A stretch of 24,980 bases of DNA from Fibrobacter sp. (GTDB lineage: Bacteria > Fibrobacterota > Fibrobacteria > Fibrobacterales > Fibrobacteraceae). Location of the stretch: the NCBI GenBank assembly GCA_016295375.1, contig JAEDLI010000026.1, positions 1 through 24,980 of the forward strand, written 5' to 3'. Positions within the stretch are counted from its first letter, which is position 1, and each line of letters opens with the position of its first letter. The notes beneath the pieces are model-generated. The model did no database searches and was not told the DNA's origin. It saw only the letters and a list, made by a program, of their open reading frames with translations. Of the stretch, positions 23,379-24,980 are shown in pieces. The translations under genes and the position numbers were made by a program.

Positions 23379-24298
23379 AAGCAAAGTCCTTCGCGGTTCT
23401 GGATTCCCCGCATAAAGTCCGCCACCGGCATGGGCTTCTTGCCTTCGGCCTGGATTTCAATGACTTCCAGCAGGCCCTCGCCCGTACCTACGTAAAAGCG
23501 GTTATCCTTGAATTCCACCGCGCCGGGGGTAAGCTTCAGGCCATTCTCCGGAGTGTCTGTCTTGCGGAGGTAAACCATACGACCGCCCAGTTTGCCGTAA
23601 CCGCCGGGCCAAGGATTGAATGCCCGAATTCTGTTGTGAATCACCTTCGCAGGCAAATTGAAATCAATCAGGCCTTCTTCTTTTTTCAGTTTCGGGGCGC
23701 CGCTGGCCTGGGCATGGTCCTGGGTCAAGTCCTTCTCGCGACCTTCCTGCAACTGGCAGATAGCATCGTCCAGGGCTTCGCAGCCGGGAGTCACCATCTT
23801 TTCCAAAAGCGAAGCCGTGGTGTCCTGATGGTCAATGGCCACCGTACGCTGGGCGAGAATCGGACCGTGGTCCATCTTTTCGTCAAGGCGGAAAACCGTC
23901 ACGCCCGTTTCTTTAAGGCCGTCAGCAATGGCCCGCTGCACCGGGGCGGCACCGCGGTACTTGGGCAAAAGACTTCCGTGAACGTTCACGGCGCCGAACT
24001 TCGCTACGGCCAAAATGTTCTTCGGCAAAATCGAGTAGGCCACCACCACGAAAAGGTCCGCATCGTAGGCCCGCAGGGCGTCCTCGAATTCGGGGGCCTT
24101 CAGGTCGATGGGTTGCAGCACAGGGAGCCCGAATTCGAGGGCCAGTTGTTTCACTGGCGGCGGCGTTAGCACGCGCCCGCGCCCTGCCGGCCGGTCCGGC
24201 TGTGTCACCACAGCCACCACGTCCGCAAAATCAAATTCCTTGAGATGCTTCAAAAAACAGGCCGCAAATTCCGGCGTTCCCATAAATACGACTTTCAT
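23372..24298 (-). CDS. fmt: Methionyl-tRNA formyltransferase
   Basis: This 308-residue protein is of typical family length and formylates initiator Met-tRNA using 10-formyl-tetrahydrofolate. Visible features are MKVVFMGTPEFA, the folate-site block NVHGSLLPKYRGAAPVQRAI (catalytic Asn and His), the catalytic Asp in EKMDHGPIL, and a C-terminal OB-like domain with IRAFNPWPG. It is the first gene of a four-gene minus operon and its end overlaps rsmB, a common pairing in bacteria (fmt-rsmB). No Shine-Dalgarno site is present; TACATT seven bases upstream suggests a leaderless or near-leaderless transcript. The def gene, a frequent neighbour, is not in this window. Confidence 0.97.
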   Translation of the reverse strand: MKVVFMGTPEFAACFLKHLKEFDFADVVAVVTQPDRPAGRGRVLTPPPVKQLALEFGLPVLQPIDLKAPEFEDALRAYDADLFVVVAYSILPKNILAVAKFGAVNVHGSLLPKYRGAAPVQRAIADGLKETGVTVFRLDEKMDHGPILAQRTVAIDHQDTTASLLEKMVTPGCEALDDAICQLQEGREKDLTQDHAQASGAPKLKKEEGLIDFNLPAKVIHNRIRAFNPWPGGYGKLGGRMVYLRKTDTPENGLKLTPGAVEFKDNRFYVGTGEGLLEVIEIQAEGKKPMPVADFMRGIQNREGLCFC

Positions 24299-24311
24299 GG
24301 GTGTAAATGTA
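24299..24311 (-). promoter_or_regulatory. Possible -10 element directly before fmt
   Basis: On the minus strand TACATT (24311-24306) is seven bases before the ATG. A TTGAAG lies 20 bases further upstream, a long spacing. No ribosome site is seen. Confidence 0.35.
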
Positions 24312-24532
24312 AAAATTCAAGTTTTTTTCTTCTTCAACCCCAAAAAAGAATGGGATTGTTTTCGACAAAAAACATACTAAATCGAAAAAAACGCATGGCT
24401 GCCATTTCACAAACAAATTAATTTCCAGCCAATCAAACAGATGTTTTCTGACTTTTATCCGCCGAATTTTAAACAATCAAGTCTAAAACGCCCCAATTTT
24501 GGCACAAAAACTCTTTTTTTTCGTCCAGAATT

Positions 24533-24556
24533 TATATTTACAACGAATAAAAGGAG
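24533..24556 (+). promoter_or_regulatory. -10 element and ribosome site of glgB
   Basis: TATATT (24533-24538) is followed by AAGGAG (24551-24556), five bases before the start. No clear -35 was seen. The rest of the 263-base gap between fmt and glgB is AT-rich, with poly-A/T runs and nothing else recognised. Confidence 0.5.
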
Positions 24557-24561
24557 TTTTT

Positions 24562-24980
24562 ATGGATTGGAACGATTTTACCACGCTGACCCGTGACCAG
24601 ATGTTGCCCATTTGGGATTTCTACTGCAGCGACCCCTTCTCGGTGCTGGGCATCCACCCGCTGGAAACCGACAAGGGCATCAAGACGGTCATCCGCACCT
24701 ACCAGCCCCAGGCGTCTTTTGTCCGGGGCGAGTCCTGCGACGGCGAGGTGGAATTCGACTTCGTCAAGTTGGGCGACACCGGTTTTTACGAAGCCATCCT
24801 GGACATGGAATTCGAGCCCTTCTTCTACAACCTGATTATCAGGCAGGGCGACGGCAACGAGTACACACTCACCGACCCCTACACCTTCCAGCCCGTGCTC
24901 TCCGAATTCGACCGGCACCTGATTTCTACCGGCACCCACTACGAACTCTACCGCAAGCTGGGCGCGAACCTGGTGGAACA
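24562..24980 (+). CDS. glgB: 1,4-alpha-glucan branching enzyme GlgB (partial, 5' end)
   Basis: The first 139 residues are in the window and the frame is open at the edge. The N-terminal GlgB domain is recognisable from DPFSVLGIHP near residue 25, then TGFYEAIL, DPYTFQP and the end block SEFDRHLISTGTHYELYRKLGA, which in the family leads into the CBM48 and GH13 catalytic domains beyond the window. GlgB introduces alpha-1,6 branches into glycogen, a major reserve in Fibrobacter. The ATG at 24562 has AAGGAG five bases upstream. The gene is divergent from fmt. Confidence 0.9.
   Translation, partial: MDWNDFTTLTRDQMLPIWDFYCSDPFSVLGIHPLETDKGIKTVIRTYQPQASFVRGESCDGEVEFDFVKLGDTGFYEAILDMEFEPFFYNLIIRQGDGNEYTLTDPYTFQPVLSEFDRHLISTGTHYELYRKLGANLVE

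Overview
The window looks like a chromosomal segment of a Fibrobacter species (phylum Fibrobacterota). Three things point there: a fibro-slime-type surface protein (5815-8415, minus), a lipoprotein ending in the Fibrobacter succinogenes major paralogous (FISUMP) domain (13707-14921), and a HisA of the eukaryotic HIS6 type (16231-17028), a form known in F. succinogenes. The rest is mainly housekeeping and cell-envelope genes. There are no rRNA or tRNA genes, no CRISPR array, no phage and no transposase.

Layout. 1-629: 5' part of a secreted PDZ protein (minus, runs off the edge). 731-3062: minus operon of an HD-domain protein, a HAD pyrimidine 5'-nucleotidase and a secreted unknown. 3252-3833: rluE (plus). 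3793-5636: minus operon of a small protein with an ATPase-like motif, then a PAS/HD-GYP sensor broken by an apparent short deletion. 5815-8415: fibro-slime protein (minus) with a terminator behind it. 8577-9194: small membrane-anchored protein. 9387-11734: rpsP, rimM, trmD, rplS, the classical ribosome/tRNA-maturation cluster, here split by a terminator and a repeat array after rpsP. 11760-13597: two overlapping cyclic-nucleotide-binding-like paralogues; a terminator hairpin lies inside the first one's coding sequence. 13707-14921: FISUMP lipoprotein. 15182-19713: lipocalin/CrtC-like secreted protein, eukaryotic-type hisA, glycosyltransferase, mutY. 19678-24298: tightly packed minus operon fmt, rsmB and two outer-membrane barrel-like proteins. 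24562-end: 5' part of glgB.

Most notable is how much short repetitive DNA there is and where it sits. (i) A composite intergenic repeat ending in five 14-bp units occurs in inverted orientation at 3067-3190 and 9965-10097, with a degenerate relative near 15005-15160. At all three sites it lies just before a start codon in the same sense orientation. (ii) Repeats of intergenic type have entered coding sequence without breaking the frame: about 43 codons in mutY and two separate inserts in rsmB. A relative of one rsmB insert lies in the gap before mutY. This resembles the protein-embedded palindromic elements (RPE) of Rickettsia and is the best candidate here for something undescribed. Other leads are the microhomology-type deletion in the HD-GYP gene, the terminator and hairpin series at the first CNB gene's start, several starts that look leaderless, and a sharp base-composition change inside the FISUMP lipoprotein. 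All homology statements come from reading motifs; no database search was possible.
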